Below are positions 9,180 through 19,126 of a DNA stretch of 64,000 nucleotides, piece after piece; positions within the stretch are counted from its first letter, which is position 1; each line of letters starts with the position of its first letter. A program made the position numbers and the translations under genes. Source of the stretch: Phycisphaerales bacterium (lineage in GTDB: Bacteria; Planctomycetota; Phycisphaerae; Phycisphaerales; UBA1924); assembly GCA_029260495.1 (NCBI GenBank), contig JAJDDD010000020.1, forward strand, positions 248,001-312,000, in the 5' to 3' direction. The notes beneath the pieces are model-generated. The model did no database searches. It had not been told where the DNA came from and worked only from the letters and a program-made list of their open reading frames with translations.

Positions 9180-11984
9180 TCAGACACTTGCGCCCTGTCT
9201 GGATTCGTCGAGCATGCGGCGGAGAACGGTGTGCAGAATGCCGCCGTTGCGGTAGTACTCCACTTCGACGGGCGTGTCGATCCTGCATTTGGTGGTGAAG
9301 TTGGTAGTCTTGCCTGTTGTTGGATGGACAGCGGTGACAGGGATGTCGGCGCCGGGGCCGAGCGGATCGGGCACGAGGATGTCGAAGCTCTCGGTTCCGT
9401 CGAAGCCGAGGGTGTCGGCGTCAGCGCCTTGCGCAAACTGCAACGGGAGCACGCCCATGCCGACGAGGTTTGATCGATGGATGCGCTCAAAGCTCTTGAC
9501 AATGACGGCGCGCACGCCGAGCAGGAAAGTGCCTTTGGCGGCCCAGTCGCGGCTGGAGCCCATGCCGTAATCAATGCCTGCGAGGACAATGAGCGGGACA
9601 TCTTCCTGCTGATAGTGCAACGCGGCGTCATAGATTGATTTGACTTCCCCATCGAGCAGATCGCGTGTCCAGCCGCCTTCGGTTCCCGGGGCGAGTTGGT
9701 TGCGAATGCGGATGTTTGCGAATGTGCCGCGCGTCATGACGCGGTCGTTGCCTCGGCGCGAGCCGAAACTATTAAACATGGACACCGGAACGTTGTTGTC
9801 CGTGAGATACTTCCCAGCCGGTCCGTCTGCGGGGATAGCGCCGGCGGGGGAGATGTGATCGGTGGTGACGGAGTCGCCCAGGAGGCAGAGGACACGGGCG
9901 GAGCGGATGGGTTTTATCTCGGCGGGCTCTTCAGTCATGCCGACGAAGAAGGGCGGTTCCTGGATGTAGGTTGACTTGTCGCTCCAGTTGTAGATGTCGC
10001 CGCCGGAGACGGGAACCTGGTTCCATGTTTCGTTGCCGGTGTAGACCTCGGCGTAGAGCTTTTTGAACTGATCGGGTCCGATGCAGGCTTGCTTGACTTT
10101 GAACACCTCGTCATGCGTCGGCCAGATGTCACGGAGGTAGACATCTTTGCCGTCTTCGGTCTGGGTAATGGGATCATTGGCGAGATCAATATCCACCGTG
10201 CCCGCGAGCGCGTAGGCGACGACGAGCGGCGGGCTGGCGAGGTAGTTGGCGCGGATGTCAGGGCTGATGCGCCCTTCGAAGTTTCGATTACCGCTGAGCA
10301 CGGAGGCGGAGACTATGTCGTGTTCGTTAATTGCTTTTGAAATGGGTTCGGGGAGCGGGCCGGAGTTCCCGATGCAGGTCGTGCAGCCATACCCGACGAC
10401 GTAGAACCCGAGCGCCTCGAGATGTTCGAGCAAACCAGCTTTGGTGTAGTAGTCGGTGACGACCTTTGAGCCTGGAGCGAGCGATGTTTTGACCCACGGC
10501 TTGGATTTGAGCCCGAGGGCATGAGCTTTTTGGGCGAGCAGGCCGGCGGCAATCATGACATCGGGGTTGCTGGTGTTGGTGCAGCTTGTGATGGCGGCGA
10601 TGACGACGTCGCCATGATGAAGAGAGAAAGTGCGATCGTTGTAGGCGATGGTTGGAGAGGATTCGCCATCGCAGTTCTTCGCCTGGTTGACGGTGTTCTG
10701 TGAGTTAGCGCCGCCTTCATTCGTCCAACGATCGATGCGCACAATTTCGCATTCTGATTTCTTGCCGAAGGTGTTGACGAGATCCTTGCGCCACTGGGCT
10801 TTCATGTTGCTGAGGAGGATGCGGTCCTGCGGGCGTTTGGGGCCGGCAAGTGAAGGCTGAACGGTTCCCATGTCGAGTTCGAGCAGGTCAGTGAAGACGG
10901 GCTCGGGGGCGTCGGGCGTCCAGAAGAGACCATTGGCTTTGCAATAGGTTTCAACAAGCTCGATGTCGGACTCATCACGGGCGGTGAGGCGAAGATAGTC
11001 AAGTGTTCTGGCGTCGATGGGGAAGAAGCCCATGGTGGCGCCATACTCGGGAGCCATGTTGGCGATGGTGGCGCGGTCGGGGACGTTCATGGTTTCGATG
11101 CCGCGCCCAAAGAACTCGACAAACTTTCCAACGACGCCGTGGGCGCGCAGCATTTGGGTGATGGTGAGAACGAGGTCGGTCGCGGTGGCGCCTTCGGGGA
11201 GCCTCCCTGTGAGGCGGAATCCGACAACATCGGGCGTGAGCATATAGACAGGCTGGCCGAGCATGACTGCTTCTGCTTCGATCCCGCCGACGCCCCAGCC
11301 GACGACGCCGAGACCGTTAATCATGGTGGTGTGGCTGTCGGTTCCGACGAGAGAATCGGGGTAGGCGACGGTGGCGCCTTGTGCATCCTTCTTCGTGAGG
11401 ACGCAGGAGGCGAGGTATTCGAGGTTGACCTGATGCACGATTCCCGTCGCGGGTGGGACGACCGTGAAGTTATCGAATGCGGTCTGGCCCCATTTGAGGA
11501 ACTCGTAGCGCTCCTGGTTGCGCTCGAACTCTTTTTCAGCGTTGATGGTGAGCGCGATGCCGGAGCCGAAGGCGTCGACCTGCACTGAGTGATCGATGAC
11601 AAGATCGCAGAGGACCTGTGGATTGACGGCGGCGGACTGGCCTCCCATGCGCGCCATGGCGGAGCGCATCGCGGCGAGATCGACGACGGCGGGGACGCCG
11701 GTGAAATCCTGCAGGACGACGCGGCCGGGCATGAAAGGAAGCTCGCTGCGAGCAGGGCTCTTGGCGTCCCAGCTCGCGAGGCCGGCGATATCGTCTGCGG
11801 TGACGATGAAACCGTCCACATTGCGGAGCATTGCTTCAAGCAGCACCTTGATCGAGTAGGGGAGCTTGTCGACGTGCCCGACGCCCTGGCGCGTGAGAGC
11901 GCCGAGGTCGTAATAGATGAACTCCCCGGCGCTGGTTTTGAGCGTCGCGCGGGCGTTGAAGGGATTGCTTTGACTGGCAGGCAT
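9180..11984 (-). CDS. acnA: Aconitate hydratase (aconitase A type)
   Basis: The product interconverts citrate and isocitrate through cis-aconitate in the TCA cycle, in the cytoplasm, using a [4Fe-4S] cluster. The start is ATG 11984, preceded by GAGGAGA; 934 residues is slightly long for AcnA (~890-900). Cluster ligands are visible in [10 protein letters not shown] and in [13 protein letters not shown]. Substrate-site blocks are present ([59 protein letters not shown]). The order of domains 1-3, linker and swivel domain 4 is normal. It is transcribed divergently from the DUF58 gene, with 182 bp between the two starts. Confidence 0.96.
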   Translation of the reverse strand: MPASQSNPFNARATLKTSAGEFIYYDLGALTRQGVGHVDKLPYSIKVLLEAMLRNVDGFIVTADDIAGLASWDAKSPARSELPFMPGRVVLQDFTGVPAVVDLAAMRSAMARMGGQSAAVNPQVLCDLVIDHSVQVDAFGSGIALTINAEKEFERNQERYEFLKWGQTAFDNFTVVPPATGIVHQVNLEYLASCVLTKKDAQGATVAYPDSLVGTDSHTTMINGLGVVGWGVGGIEAEAVMLGQPVYMLTPDVVGFRLTGRLPEGATATDLVLTITQMLRAHGVVGKFVEFFGRGIETMNVPDRATIANMAPEYGATMGFFPIDARTLDYLRLTARDESDIELVETYCKANGLFWTPDAPEPVFTDLLELDMGTVQPSLAGPKRPQDRILLSNMKAQWRKDLVNTFGKKSECEIVRIDRWTNEGGANSQNTVNQAKNCDGESSPTIAYNDRTFSLHHGDVVIAAITSCTNTSNPDVMIAAGLLAQKAHALGLKSKPWVKTSLAPGSKVVTDYYTKAGLLEHLEALGFYVVGYGCTTCIGNSGPLPEPISKAINEHDIVSASVLSGNRNFEGRISPDIRANYLASPPLVVAYALAGTVDIDLANDPITQTEDGKDVYLRDIWPTHDEVFKVKQACIGPDQFKKLYAEVYTGNETWNQVPVSGGDIYNWSDKSTYIQEPPFFVGMTEEPAEIKPIRSARVLCLLGDSVTTDHISPAGAIPADGPAGKYLTDNNVPVSMFNSFGSRRGNDRVMTRGTFANIRIRNQLAPGTEGGWTRDLLDGEVKSIYDAALHYQQEDVPLIVLAGIDYGMGSSRDWAAKGTFLLGVRAVIVKSFERIHRSNLVGMGVLPLQFAQGADADTLGFDGTESFDILVPDPLGPGADIPVTAVHPTTGKTTNFTTKCRIDTPVEVEYYRNGGILHTVLRRMLDESRQGASV

Positions 11985-12166
11985 GACCGTGTCTCCTCGT
12001 GGCTGTGGAGGGGATGCGAAGTGGATGAGTCGAATCGGCCACAGCTCGACGCATCGACGCTTAAGAAGGTTGGGAATACACAATAGAGCGGGTATCGGCT
12101 CCCGCCAAGAAATGGGGAAAAATCGTTCGAGATTCACGGGCGATATTCTTGGAATAGGATTGGTGG

Positions 12167-13135
12167 ATGGCGCAGCGATTTCATTCCAGACAAGCTCGCA
12201 GCGAGGCGCCGCTGGCGGGTCGGGCTTCAGAGTTGGCGGCGGGGGCCCGCGATCTTGCTGTGATCGCCCGGAAGCTGGCGGACGGGCTTTTTCAGGGAAA
12301 GCACGCGACAGGTCGGCGGGGTGAGTCGGCGGAGTTTTACGACTACCGCGCGTATGCGCCGGGCGATCCCATCGGCAGGATCGACTGGCGGGTCTTCGGA
12401 AGGACGGATCGGCATTACGTCCGGCGATTCACACATGAGTCACAGCTCACAGTGATGATTGCGCTGGACGCCTCTGCCTCGATGGGCTTTGCAAGTGTGA
12501 CGGGCGAGGGTGAGACAAAGCTCCGGCGAGCGAAGGAGATTGCGGCGGGATTGTGTTATCTGACGGTGCGACAGGGAGATCGGATGGGTTTGGTCGCGGC
12601 GCGTGGGACGGGGGAGCCGGTGGTGATTCAGCCCGGAGGGACATGGGCTCGGGCGCGTGAGATTCTTGTCGGGCTGGATGGATTGCAGGCGGACGGGGAG
12701 GGGGGCTTGGCGCAGGCTGTTCGCGCGAGCGCTGATGTGCGCACTGGGCGATGCCTGGAGGTCATTCTTGGTGATGGTTTAGAAGATCCGGGTGCGCTTG
12801 AGGAAGAACTACATCGTGCGAGGAAAGGCGCGGCGACGGTGTCGTTTGCCCGGCGAGCGGGCGGGACGGGGCGAGAGATCGTGATGATTCAGATTCTTGC
12901 GGATGATGAGCTTGATATTTCTGGGGTCGGCGCCGGGCGATTTGTTGATCCCGAGACAGGCCTTGCTGTTCATTCATTTGGAAAGGAAGCAGCGAGCGAG
13001 TACGCCCGAGTGATGCGCGAGCACATCGCAGCGATTCGCTGCGTCGTCCTTCGGGCGGGCGGGCGGCATATCCTCGCGCGAACGAGTGAGGATCCGGCGA
13101 TCGCGCTCAGGCGCCTGCTCACGGGCCCCGAATAG
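12167..13135 (+). CDS. DUF58 family protein (vWA-like)
   Basis: The 322-residue protein shows the DUF58 signature: [20 protein letters not shown] followed by [18 protein letters not shown], then a vWA-like strand with a MIDAS-type motif ([11 protein letters not shown]). Members of this family are usually encoded with a MoxR AAA+ ATPase and transglutaminase-like proteins and are thought to act in assembling or activating envelope complexes. No MoxR gene is in the window, so this copy is solitary here. Start ATG 12167 follows GGAATAGGA. The gene diverges from acnA; an ABC-F gene follows 38 bp downstream on the same strand. Confidence 0.85.
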   Translation: MAQRFHSRQARSEAPLAGRASELAAGARDLAVIARKLADGLFQGKHATGRRGESAEFYDYRAYAPGDPIGRIDWRVFGRTDRHYVRRFTHESQLTVMIALDASASMGFASVTGEGETKLRRAKEIAAGLCYLTVRQGDRMGLVAARGTGEPVVIQPGGTWARAREILVGLDGLQADGEGGLAQAVRASADVRTGRCLEVILGDGLEDPGALEEELHRARKGAATVSFARRAGGTGREIVMIQILADDELDISGVGAGRFVDPETGLAVHSFGKEAASEYARVMREHIAAIRCVVLRAGGRHILARTSEDPAIALRRLLTGPE

Positions 13136-13173
13136 CGCTGTCGGCGGTTGACTCAGCCCCTATCATCACCACC

Positions 13174-15186
13174 ATGCCTCTCCTTTCCGCGATCAATATT
13201 AAGCACAGCTACGGAACTGACGTGATCCTCAGCGGCGCGACGCTGGTCATTGAGCCCGGGGAGCGCGTTGGCTTTGTCGGGCGCAACGGGGCGGGAAAAT
13301 CCACGCTGACGCGGGCCATCGCCGGCCTGCTCACGCCTGATTCCGGTGATATTCAGGTGGCTCGGGGGCGTCGGGCGGGCTATCTGCAACAAGATCCGCA
13401 GTTTGATCCGGAAGAGACGCTGCGCGGTGAAGCTGAGGCTGCGTTTGCGGAACTGCACGCGCTGCACCAGAGGCTTGATGGTGTCTTTGAAGAGATGGCG
13501 ACGGCGCAGGGGGATGACCTTGACAAGCTGCTTCGACGACAAGATCGGCTTGAGAGCGACATTGAAGCGGCTGGCGGGTACACGATCGACCATAAGATCG
13601 ACGCGACGCTTCACGGGCTTGGCTTCACTGACGAGCAGTTTGCTATTTCATGCAAGGATTTGTCCGGCGGTCAGCGGGCCCGGCTGGCGCTGGCGAAGCT
13701 GCTCCTTGAGGAGCCGGACATTTTGCTTCTCGATGAGCCGACAAACCACCTTGACATCAATGGGAGAATTTGGCTTGAGGAGTTTTTGACCAATGAATAT
13801 GGCGGCGCCGTGCTGATGATCACGCACGATCGGCGGATGCTTGATCGCGTAGTGAACAGAATCGTCGAGATCGAGCAGGGGCGGTTAATTGAGTACCCCG
13901 GGGCGTACGAAGCCTATCGCAGCACACGGCGCCTGCGCAGGGAAACGATGCTGCGATCCTATGAAAAGCAACAAACGGATTTTCGCAAGCAGGAAGAGTA
14001 CATCCGCAAGTATAAGACCGGTCAGCGCGCCAAAGAGGCGCGTGGAAGGCAGTCCAAGCTGGCGCGGGCCCGGGATGGGGCGCTCGAGCGGCCGCTTGAG
14101 CTTGATACATTTCGCCTGAAGCTTCCCAAGGCGCCTCGTTCGGGTGATCTTGTGCTTTCGGCGCGGAACATCAGCAAGAAGTACGACAACATTGACGCTC
14201 GCACCGGCGAGAACGCTGGTGAAAAAGTTTTGTTTGATCAACTCGATTTTTCAATTGGCCGGGGTGAGCGATGGGGAATCATCGGGCCCAACGGGGCTGG
14301 TAAGACAACGCTGGTCCGCACGTTGCTCGGTGAGATCGCGCCTGACGAAGGCGTGACGAAGGTGGGGGCAAATGTATTAGTCGGGCACTTTCGCCAAACT
14401 GATGAAGGCATTGATCCTGAGCAGGTTGTGTACAGGTTCTTGCAGGATGCGATCAAGAAAGAGAATCCTGAGGTGGAAGTCTCAGAGCAGATCGCGCGCG
14501 ATCTCGCGGGTGCGTTTCTTTTTTCAGGTGATGATCAGGACAAGGAGATGGGGGATCTTTCCGGAGGCGAGCGCAGCCGGGCGCGGCTGGCGACGATCCT
14601 TGCGAGTGGGAAGAACCTGCTGATTCTCGATGAGCCGACGAATCATCTTGACATCCCCAGCGCAGAGCGCCTTGAAGAAGCGCTGACGGCTGACGCAAAG
14701 CGCGGCGGGTACGAAGGCTCACTGCTGCTTATTAGCCATGATCGGGCTCTGATTGACGCTGCGTGCGATCATCTGCTGGTGCTGGACGGAGAAGGCGGAG
14801 CTGAGGTCTTCATCGGGAGCTATTCGGACTGGAACGATCGGGAAAAGTCGCGGGCCGGCGAACAAGCTCGCCTGGATGAGGAAGCGAAGCGATCAGCTCG
14901 CCTACAAGAGAAGCAACTGCGAGCTGAGAAAGAGAAACGCAAGCTGGCTGAGGCGAAGTCGCGCGGACCATCGCGCAACGGCATGGAGCGGATGTCCACG
15001 AACAAGCTTGAGAATCGCATTGAAGCAATTCAGTTGCGCGTGAAGAAGATTGACAGCGAGCTTACGAATCCTGATGTGTGGCGCGATGGGGCGCGATCGG
15101 GAAAGCTGAGCGTAGAGCGACAGACACTGATGGACGAACTGGAGCCGCTGGAGTTTGAATGGTCCCGGCGGGCGGAGGACGTGTGA
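13174..15186 (+). CDS. ABC-F family ATPase (Uup/EttA-like ribosome-associated type)
   Basis: The 670-residue soluble protein has two ABC cassettes in tandem and no membrane domain. Cassette 1: Walker A GRNGAGKST (residues ~35), signature LSGGQRARLALAKLL, Walker B LLLDEPTNHLD. Cassette 2: GPNGAGKTT, LSGGERSRARLATIL, LLILDEPTNHLD. Between them is the P-site tRNA-interaction-type linker (residues ~245-310, rich in Arg/Lys), and a C-terminal coiled coil (from ~565, EEAKRSARLQEKQLRAEKEK) as in Uup. ABC-F proteins act on translating ribosomes or in tolerance to ribosome-targeting antibiotics. The C-terminal coiled coil favours Uup over EttA, but the exact subfamily needs a tree. Confidence 0.92.
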   Translation: MPLLSAINIKHSYGTDVILSGATLVIEPGERVGFVGRNGAGKSTLTRAIAGLLTPDSGDIQVARGRRAGYLQQDPQFDPEETLRGEAEAAFAELHALHQRLDGVFEEMATAQGDDLDKLLRRQDRLESDIEAAGGYTIDHKIDATLHGLGFTDEQFAISCKDLSGGQRARLALAKLLLEEPDILLLDEPTNHLDINGRIWLEEFLTNEYGGAVLMITHDRRMLDRVVNRIVEIEQGRLIEYPGAYEAYRSTRRLRRETMLRSYEKQQTDFRKQEEYIRKYKTGQRAKEARGRQSKLARARDGALERPLELDTFRLKLPKAPRSGDLVLSARNISKKYDNIDARTGENAGEKVLFDQLDFSIGRGERWGIIGPNGAGKTTLVRTLLGEIAPDEGVTKVGANVLVGHFRQTDEGIDPEQVVYRFLQDAIKKENPEVEVSEQIARDLAGAFLFSGDDQDKEMGDLSGGERSRARLATILASGKNLLILDEPTNHLDIPSAERLEEALTADAKRGGYEGSLLLISHDRALIDAACDHLLVLDGEGGAEVFIGSYSDWNDREKSRAGEQARLDEEAKRSARLQEKQLRAEKEKRKLAEAKSRGPSRNGMERMSTNKLENRIEAIQLRVKKIDSELTNPDVWRDGARSGKLSVERQTLMDELEPLEFEWSRRAEDV

Positions 15187-15747
15187 AGGCGGGGCTGACG
15201 CCGCTGGCTCACTTGGAGCATTTTTCTACGCTCGGCGTCGAGTTTGAACACATGCGCCTGTTCTGCGGGGAAGCGAAAGTCACAAAACCAGATTTATTTT
15301 TGTGCATGTAAAACTGGACTGCTGTGCGCGCAAACTGTGGCGTGTCCGCACGATCGCTGCGCAGCCGTATTGTGAACATTGCATATAGCAGCGCAACAAG
15401 AAATCCTTGATTCAATGCAAAATTGTCATAATTTCGTGCTATTCGATCGAAATTTGATCCAACATTATGGACTCGTGTTCGATCTATTGAAATTTACAAC
15501 ATAGATTTGAGGGCAGGCTGCCGCCAAGTTCGAGCAGGGACACGCCAGAGCACACGCCGCCTCCCCACAATATTAGGGGGTTGACTGCGACTGTAAAGTT
15601 ATTCCTGAAGCACCGTTTGTACGCCAACCCCCTCAAAGGGGATTGCAACCAACCGATAAACCGAAGATGTTCGCTTGGCTTATGAGTCTCGATCGTAAAG
15701 GCGACAGGTTGGCTGAATAGAGATGTGGAGCAGTTGAGACAGGCGTC
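15187..15747. other. Long intergenic region upstream of the LuxR-type regulator gene
   Basis: This 561-bp stretch has no supportable gene. The segment 15400-15500 is clearly AT-rich for this genome and includes a 10-bp palindrome TTCGATCGAA at about 15442-15451 and an ATTTCG/CGAAAT inverted pair around it, which may be regulatory. A small stem (CCCCT-CAA-AGGGG) lies near 15630. No confident -35/-10 pair. Confidence 0.35.
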
Positions 15748-16569
15748 ATGTGTACTGCGAGAAAGAAAGCGTGTTCGTCTGAGGCTGTTACAGATGTGGA
15801 GGCGTGGATGGGCGCCCTGCATCGGGCCTGCATCATTGCAGAAAAAATTGCCCAACTTAACAACAATATTGCAGACGCTTGGCTTGAAGCGGCAAGCGAG
15901 ATTGTTGGCGAAACCTTAGCTGATGTTCCACTATTTACACAGACGCTGATTGTCACGCCGGCTGACGATGGGGTGAGCGCTGTTGAGCATGCCGGCTGCG
16001 CTGGAGCGCAGCACGACCCGCTCCGACAGCAACTGCTTGAGTTCACCGTCAGTGAATACAACGTTGCGGCGACGGAGCGCCCACGGCGCCCGGGGGTTGG
16101 GAAGCCAGATGAGCGTCGACGTGGATTGGGCGCGCATTATTCAGTGACCGCCGACGCGAGTTTTCTTGGCGCTGACAGCGAGGCGCATGTGCTTGCGCTT
16201 CGAGTTGACAGTTTGAGCAAATCCTGGCGTCCGACATGCGCTGATGTTTGTGTGCTGGAGACTGGCGCGATCTTTATTGCGCGCGCCTTTGATCGGCAGA
16301 TCCTCGCGCGGCGCGCGCTTCAGCAACGTTTGCTGCGTCAGGTGAGCCCTGCGCAGCGGATGGTGGCGCCGTTGTTGGCGGAGGGGCTGGGGGAGATCGA
16401 AATCGCGAAGCGACTCGACCGGAGCAAGCACACCATTCACGATCACATTAAGGCGATTTATCGCGCGTGGGGTGTGCGGTCGCGCCACGAGTTGCTCGAA
16501 GTGTGGACGGGTCGGCGGGTTGTGGAAGTGAAGAATCTTCGATCAGATTCACAACATACAAATCGCTAG
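15748..16569 (+). CDS. LuxR-type helix-turn-helix transcriptional regulator
   Basis: The 273-residue protein ends in a GerE/LuxR-type DNA-binding domain: SPAQRMVAPLLAEGLGEIEI followed by AKRLDRSKHTIHDHIKAIYR, with the G-x-x-x-x-E-I-A-x-x-L pattern and a recognition helix rich in His and Lys. The N-terminal ~200 residues do not match a response-regulator receiver (no phospho-acceptor Asp context) or an autoinducer domain that I recognise; they include a helical stretch (RACIIAEKIAQLNNNIADAW). The input signal is therefore unknown. The gene stands alone: 561 bp of empty sequence upstream and a hairpin after it. No strong ribosome binding site precedes ATG 15748. Confidence 0.75.
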   Translation: MCTARKKACSSEAVTDVEAWMGALHRACIIAEKIAQLNNNIADAWLEAASEIVGETLADVPLFTQTLIVTPADDGVSAVEHAGCAGAQHDPLRQQLLEFTVSEYNVAATERPRRPGVGKPDERRRGLGAHYSVTADASFLGADSEAHVLALRVDSLSKSWRPTCADVCVLETGAIFIARAFDRQILARRALQQRLLRQVSPAQRMVAPLLAEGLGEIEIAKRLDRSKHTIHDHIKAIYRAWGVRSRHELLEVWTGRRVVEVKNLRSDSQHTNR

Positions 16570-16861
16570 GAAGAAGCCCTGGGTGAGAGTTGGCGACAGG
16601 CCGATGGCGGGCTAATTTCGAGATGGTGAAGGCGGGCCGCCATTAATGCGGCCTGTTTTGTGCGCATGACCGATCGCCTCCAGAAGGCGAGCTGGCCCAC
16701 GCGATGGCGTGATTGGTGTTCGTGTGGGAGTGGGCATAGAGTCCTGTTGTCGGCGATTGGTGTGGAATCTGCCGGGCGTCGTCCGAAGAAAGGGCGTGGC
16801 CCGGGGGTTTTGGCCTGCGTTTTTTGGTTATGCGGACTCTTCCGGAGGCTGATCCAGGTTT
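16570..16861. other. Intergenic region between the LuxR-type gene and the DUF502 gene
   Basis: This stretch of 292 bp contains a weak hairpin (16635-16659) but no supportable gene. Short open frames exist on both strands, but none has a ribosome binding site or recognisable sequence. Confidence 0.35.
16635..16659 (+). terminator. Possible terminator after the LuxR-type gene
   Basis: A 6-bp stem GGCCGC/GCGGCC with a 7-nt loop is followed by TGTTTT, 65 bp past the stop codon. The stem is short and the T run is interrupted, so this is weak. Confidence 0.35.
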
Positions 16862-17776
16862 ATGTCTCGTCATACGAAGGCCGCCGCTGGCGGCGAGGTT
16901 CATCCGAAGACTTTTTGGCAGGATTTCAAGCTCTTCTTTTGGAGAGGGCTTGTGATTCTGCTGCCGACGGTGTTGACGCTGTGGATTCTCGTCCAGGCGT
17001 ATCGGTTTGTGTACGCGAATGTGGCTGAGCCGATTAACTCGGGTATTCGTCAGGTGATTATCAAGGCGGCGCCGGCGCTGTTTTCGGATGATGAGTTGCC
17101 GACGTGGTTTGTCGTGAACCCCGAGCAGGTTGCGTTGGCGAAGCGCGAACGGACTGCTCAGGCTTCGAGACCGCTCTCAGGTGAGGCGCTGCGGGCGGAA
17201 ATTCGGGAGCGGAACCTGCGGGAATGGTGGAACGATCACTATTTGGGGTTGATCGGGCTGGTGGTGGCGGTGGTTTTGATCTATCTCGCAGGCCTTTTGC
17301 TTGGCGGGCTGATTGGTCGGCGTGTGTACGGGCGGATTGAGAAATTTTTTCGCAGGCTGCCTGTCATCAGGAGTGTGTATCCGCATGTGAAGCAGGTGGT
17401 GGAGTTCTTGCTGGGTGAGGAGCAGAAGGCGGCTTTTAATAAGGTAGTGCTGGTGGAATATCCCCGGAAGGGGATTTGGACGGTTGGATTGATGACGGGG
17501 ACTTCGATGCGGGCGATCGAGAGTGTTGCGGCAGACGGCTGCATCACTGTGTTTATTCCTTCGAGCCCGACGCCATTTACGGGGTACACGATCACGGTGA
17601 AGAAGGAGGACGCGGTGGACCTGCCGATTTCGATCGACGAGGCGCTGCGTTTTGTGATTTCAGGGGGTGTTTTGGTGCCTGAAAGGCAGCAGATTGAGCC
17701 AAACGAGTTGGCGGAGCGGTTCAAGGCGGCGCAGTTGACGGCGACGGCGCAGGACAGGCCGAAGGAAGATGAGTAA
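16862..17776 (+). CDS. DUF502 family membrane protein
   Basis: The 304-residue protein has two strong membrane segments (residues ~25-50, GLVILLPTVLTLWILVQAYR, and ~135-160, GLIGLVVAVVLIYLAGLLLG). It ends with the conserved DUF502 region: FFRRLPVIRSVYPHVKQVVE, PRKGIWTVGLMTG, VFIPSSPTPFTGYTITV and ISIDEALRFVISGGVLVP. Between the two membrane segments lies an insertion of ~80 residues rich in charged residues. The biochemical role of DUF502 is not established. It is encoded just before hpf-ptsN-ptsH but is separated from them by a likely terminator. Confidence 0.87.
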   Translation: MSRHTKAAAGGEVHPKTFWQDFKLFFWRGLVILLPTVLTLWILVQAYRFVYANVAEPINSGIRQVIIKAAPALFSDDELPTWFVVNPEQVALAKRERTAQASRPLSGEALRAEIRERNLREWWNDHYLGLIGLVVAVVLIYLAGLLLGGLIGRRVYGRIEKFFRRLPVIRSVYPHVKQVVEFLLGEEQKAAFNKVVLVEYPRKGIWTVGLMTGTSMRAIESVAADGCITVFIPSSPTPFTGYTITVKKEDAVDLPISIDEALRFVISGGVLVPERQQIEPNELAERFKAAQLTATAQDRPKEDE

Positions 17777-17790
17777 ACTGCTGTGAGAGA

Positions 17791-17816
17791 CGGGGATGAA
17801 TGCCCCGGCGTTTTTT
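17791..17816 (+). terminator. Probable intrinsic terminator between DUF502 and hpf
   Basis: A 5-bp GC-only stem (17791-17795 with 17803-17807) and 7-nt loop is followed after three bases by six T residues. It begins 14 bp past the DUF502 stop and would separate that gene from the hpf operon. Confidence 0.5.
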
Positions 17817-17885
17817 GAACGGATTGATGAGTGACGTTGGCGGGACGGGCGATGGCATGTCCGTCAGGCGCGAGTAGGAGCACCG

Positions 17886-18179
17886 ATGCGAATTGAAGTG
17901 ACCGGGAAGAAGCTGGACCTGACAGACGTGTTGGTTTCGCATGTGAATACAAAATGCGAGAAGTTGCCTCAATATTTTGATGGTGTGATGGAAATCGATG
18001 TTGTGCTGGAACAGGCAGAGCACGGAGAGTTTGCGACAGAGGTGGTGGTGGACGTTGTGAAGCATGATCGGTTTGTGTCGCACGGCCGGGATCACAGCAT
18101 TTATGTGTCGATTGATCAGGCAGTCGATAAGATGACGAGGCAGCTCAGGGATTTTAAGGAAAAGCTGCGAAAACATTGA
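17886..18179 (+). CDS. hpf: Ribosome hibernation promoting factor, short form
   Basis: At 97 residues this is the short HPF/YfiA type, lacking the C-terminal dimerisation domain of long HPF. The pattern is standard: RIEVTGKKLDLTDVLVSHVN for the first strand and helix, VVVDVVKHDRFVSHGRDHSI for the core strands, YVSIDQAVDKMTRQLRDFKE for the last helix. It binds the 30S decoding region and holds ribosomes inactive under stress or starvation. ATG 17886 is preceded by TAGGAG. ptsN follows after 50 bp and then ptsH, resembling the rpoN-hpf-ptsN arrangement of proteobacteria without rpoN. Confidence 0.9.
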   Translation: MRIEVTGKKLDLTDVLVSHVNTKCEKLPQYFDGVMEIDVVLEQAEHGEFATEVVVDVVKHDRFVSHGRDHSIYVSIDQAVDKMTRQLRDFKEKLRKH

Positions 18180-18229
18180 GTGTGGCGAAAAGGAGTTGTC
18201 GCCTGCTTGGTAGCGAGTCGAGGACAGGT

Positions 18230-18706
18230 ATGAAGCTGATTGAGATTGTTCATGAGAAAGCGATTGTTCCGGAGCTCGAGGCGGCGGGGCGCGAGGAGTT
18301 GGTTGCGGAGCTTGTGGACGCGTTAATCGCGGCGGGGTCGGCGACAAAAAAATTGCGTGAAGAGTTGATTTCGCGTGTGATGGAGCGCGAAAATCGCGGA
18401 TCAACGGGATTCGGGCGAGGGGTGGCGGTGCCTCATGTGAAGCACCCATCGGTGAAGAAAATTTCGGCGGCGATTGGCCTGAGTTCGCGAGGGATTGATT
18501 TCAACTCGCTGGACAAGCAGCCGGTGTATTCGGTGTTCCTGCTGTTGAGCCCGGAGGACAATCCCGAGGAGCATCTGAAAGCGATGGAAGTTGTGTTCAG
18601 CCACCTGAGCAAGGACACATTCCGGCGGTTTCTGCGGCAGGCGTCGACGGTGAAGGACGTGGTGACGCTGCTTGAAGACGCAGACGCGCAGCAGCTTGCC
18701 ACCTGA
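18230..18706 (+). CDS. ptsN: Nitrogen-type PTS protein EIIA(Ntr)
   Basis: The product is a PTS EIIA domain of the fructose/mannitol/nitrogen class. The phospho-accepting His lies in GVAVPHVKHP; ENRGSTGFGRGVAVPH is the conserved block. The start MKLIEIV at ATG 18230, with AGGACAGG upstream, fits family length (158 residues); a TTG at 18176 overlapping the hpf stop is possible but would add a non-conserved extension. With HPr encoded next and EI at 54-56 kb, it would take phosphate from PEP. Members of this class regulate rather than transport sugars; the target here is unknown. No EIIB or EIIC gene lies in the window. Confidence 0.9.
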   Translation: MKLIEIVHEKAIVPELEAAGREELVAELVDALIAAGSATKKLREELISRVMERENRGSTGFGRGVAVPHVKHPSVKKISAAIGLSSRGIDFNSLDKQPVYSVFLLLSPEDNPEEHLKAMEVVFSHLSKDTFRRFLRQASTVKDVVTLLEDADAQQLAT

Positions 18707-18818
18707 GACTCGCGGTCCCTATTCTTTGTCGTCCGCCCGGGACGTGTGGAGTTGGTGGGAACGTCGACGGGTGGCGATCTGAGTCTTTTTGTTTGCCCTG
18801 TATGGAGAGTTTTTGAGG

Positions 18819-19094
18819 GTGTCGCAGCGCGCATCAATCCACGTGAAAGTGTTGAACCGGCTTGGGCTGCATGCGCGGCCCGCGATGAGCCTGGTGGACG
18901 CTGCGAGTGCGTGCAAAAGCACGATTCTGATCCGGAAAGGGGGTCAGGAGGTTGATGGGAAATCGATCATGCAGGTGTTGATGCTGGGCGCCATCAAGGG
19001 CGCAGAGCTGGAAATTATCGCGGAGGGCGCCGACGCGGAAGCAGCGGTCAAGACGCTAAGTGAGCTTTTTCAGTCACGATTCGGGGAGGACTGA
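18819..19094 (+). CDS. ptsH: Phosphocarrier protein HPr
   Basis: The 91-residue product carries the active-site His in RLGLHARPAMSLVDAAS and the regulatory-site region GKSIMQVLMLGAIKG, where Ser of GKS corresponds to Ser46 of classical HPr. The start is placed at GTG 18819, with GGAGAG nine bases upstream; a TTG at 18789 would give an atypical 10-residue extension. It carries phosphate from EI to EIIA. It is the last gene of the hpf-ptsN-ptsH run and converges with the tRNA-binding protein gene 32 bp later. The Ser suggests a possible HPr kinase target, but no hprK is visible. Confidence 0.92.
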   Translation: MSQRASIHVKVLNRLGLHARPAMSLVDAASACKSTILIRKGGQEVDGKSIMQVLMLGAIKGAELEIIAEGADAEAAVKTLSELFQSRFGED

Positions 19095-19126
19095 TCCGCG
19101 TCCACGCAGTCGCTGGGAGACAGGGT

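Noticed and set aside
18176-18229. TTG start for ptsN overlapping the hpf stop codon
   Set aside because: It would add 18 residues not found in EIIA(Ntr) proteins, and a better ribosome binding site precedes ATG 18230.
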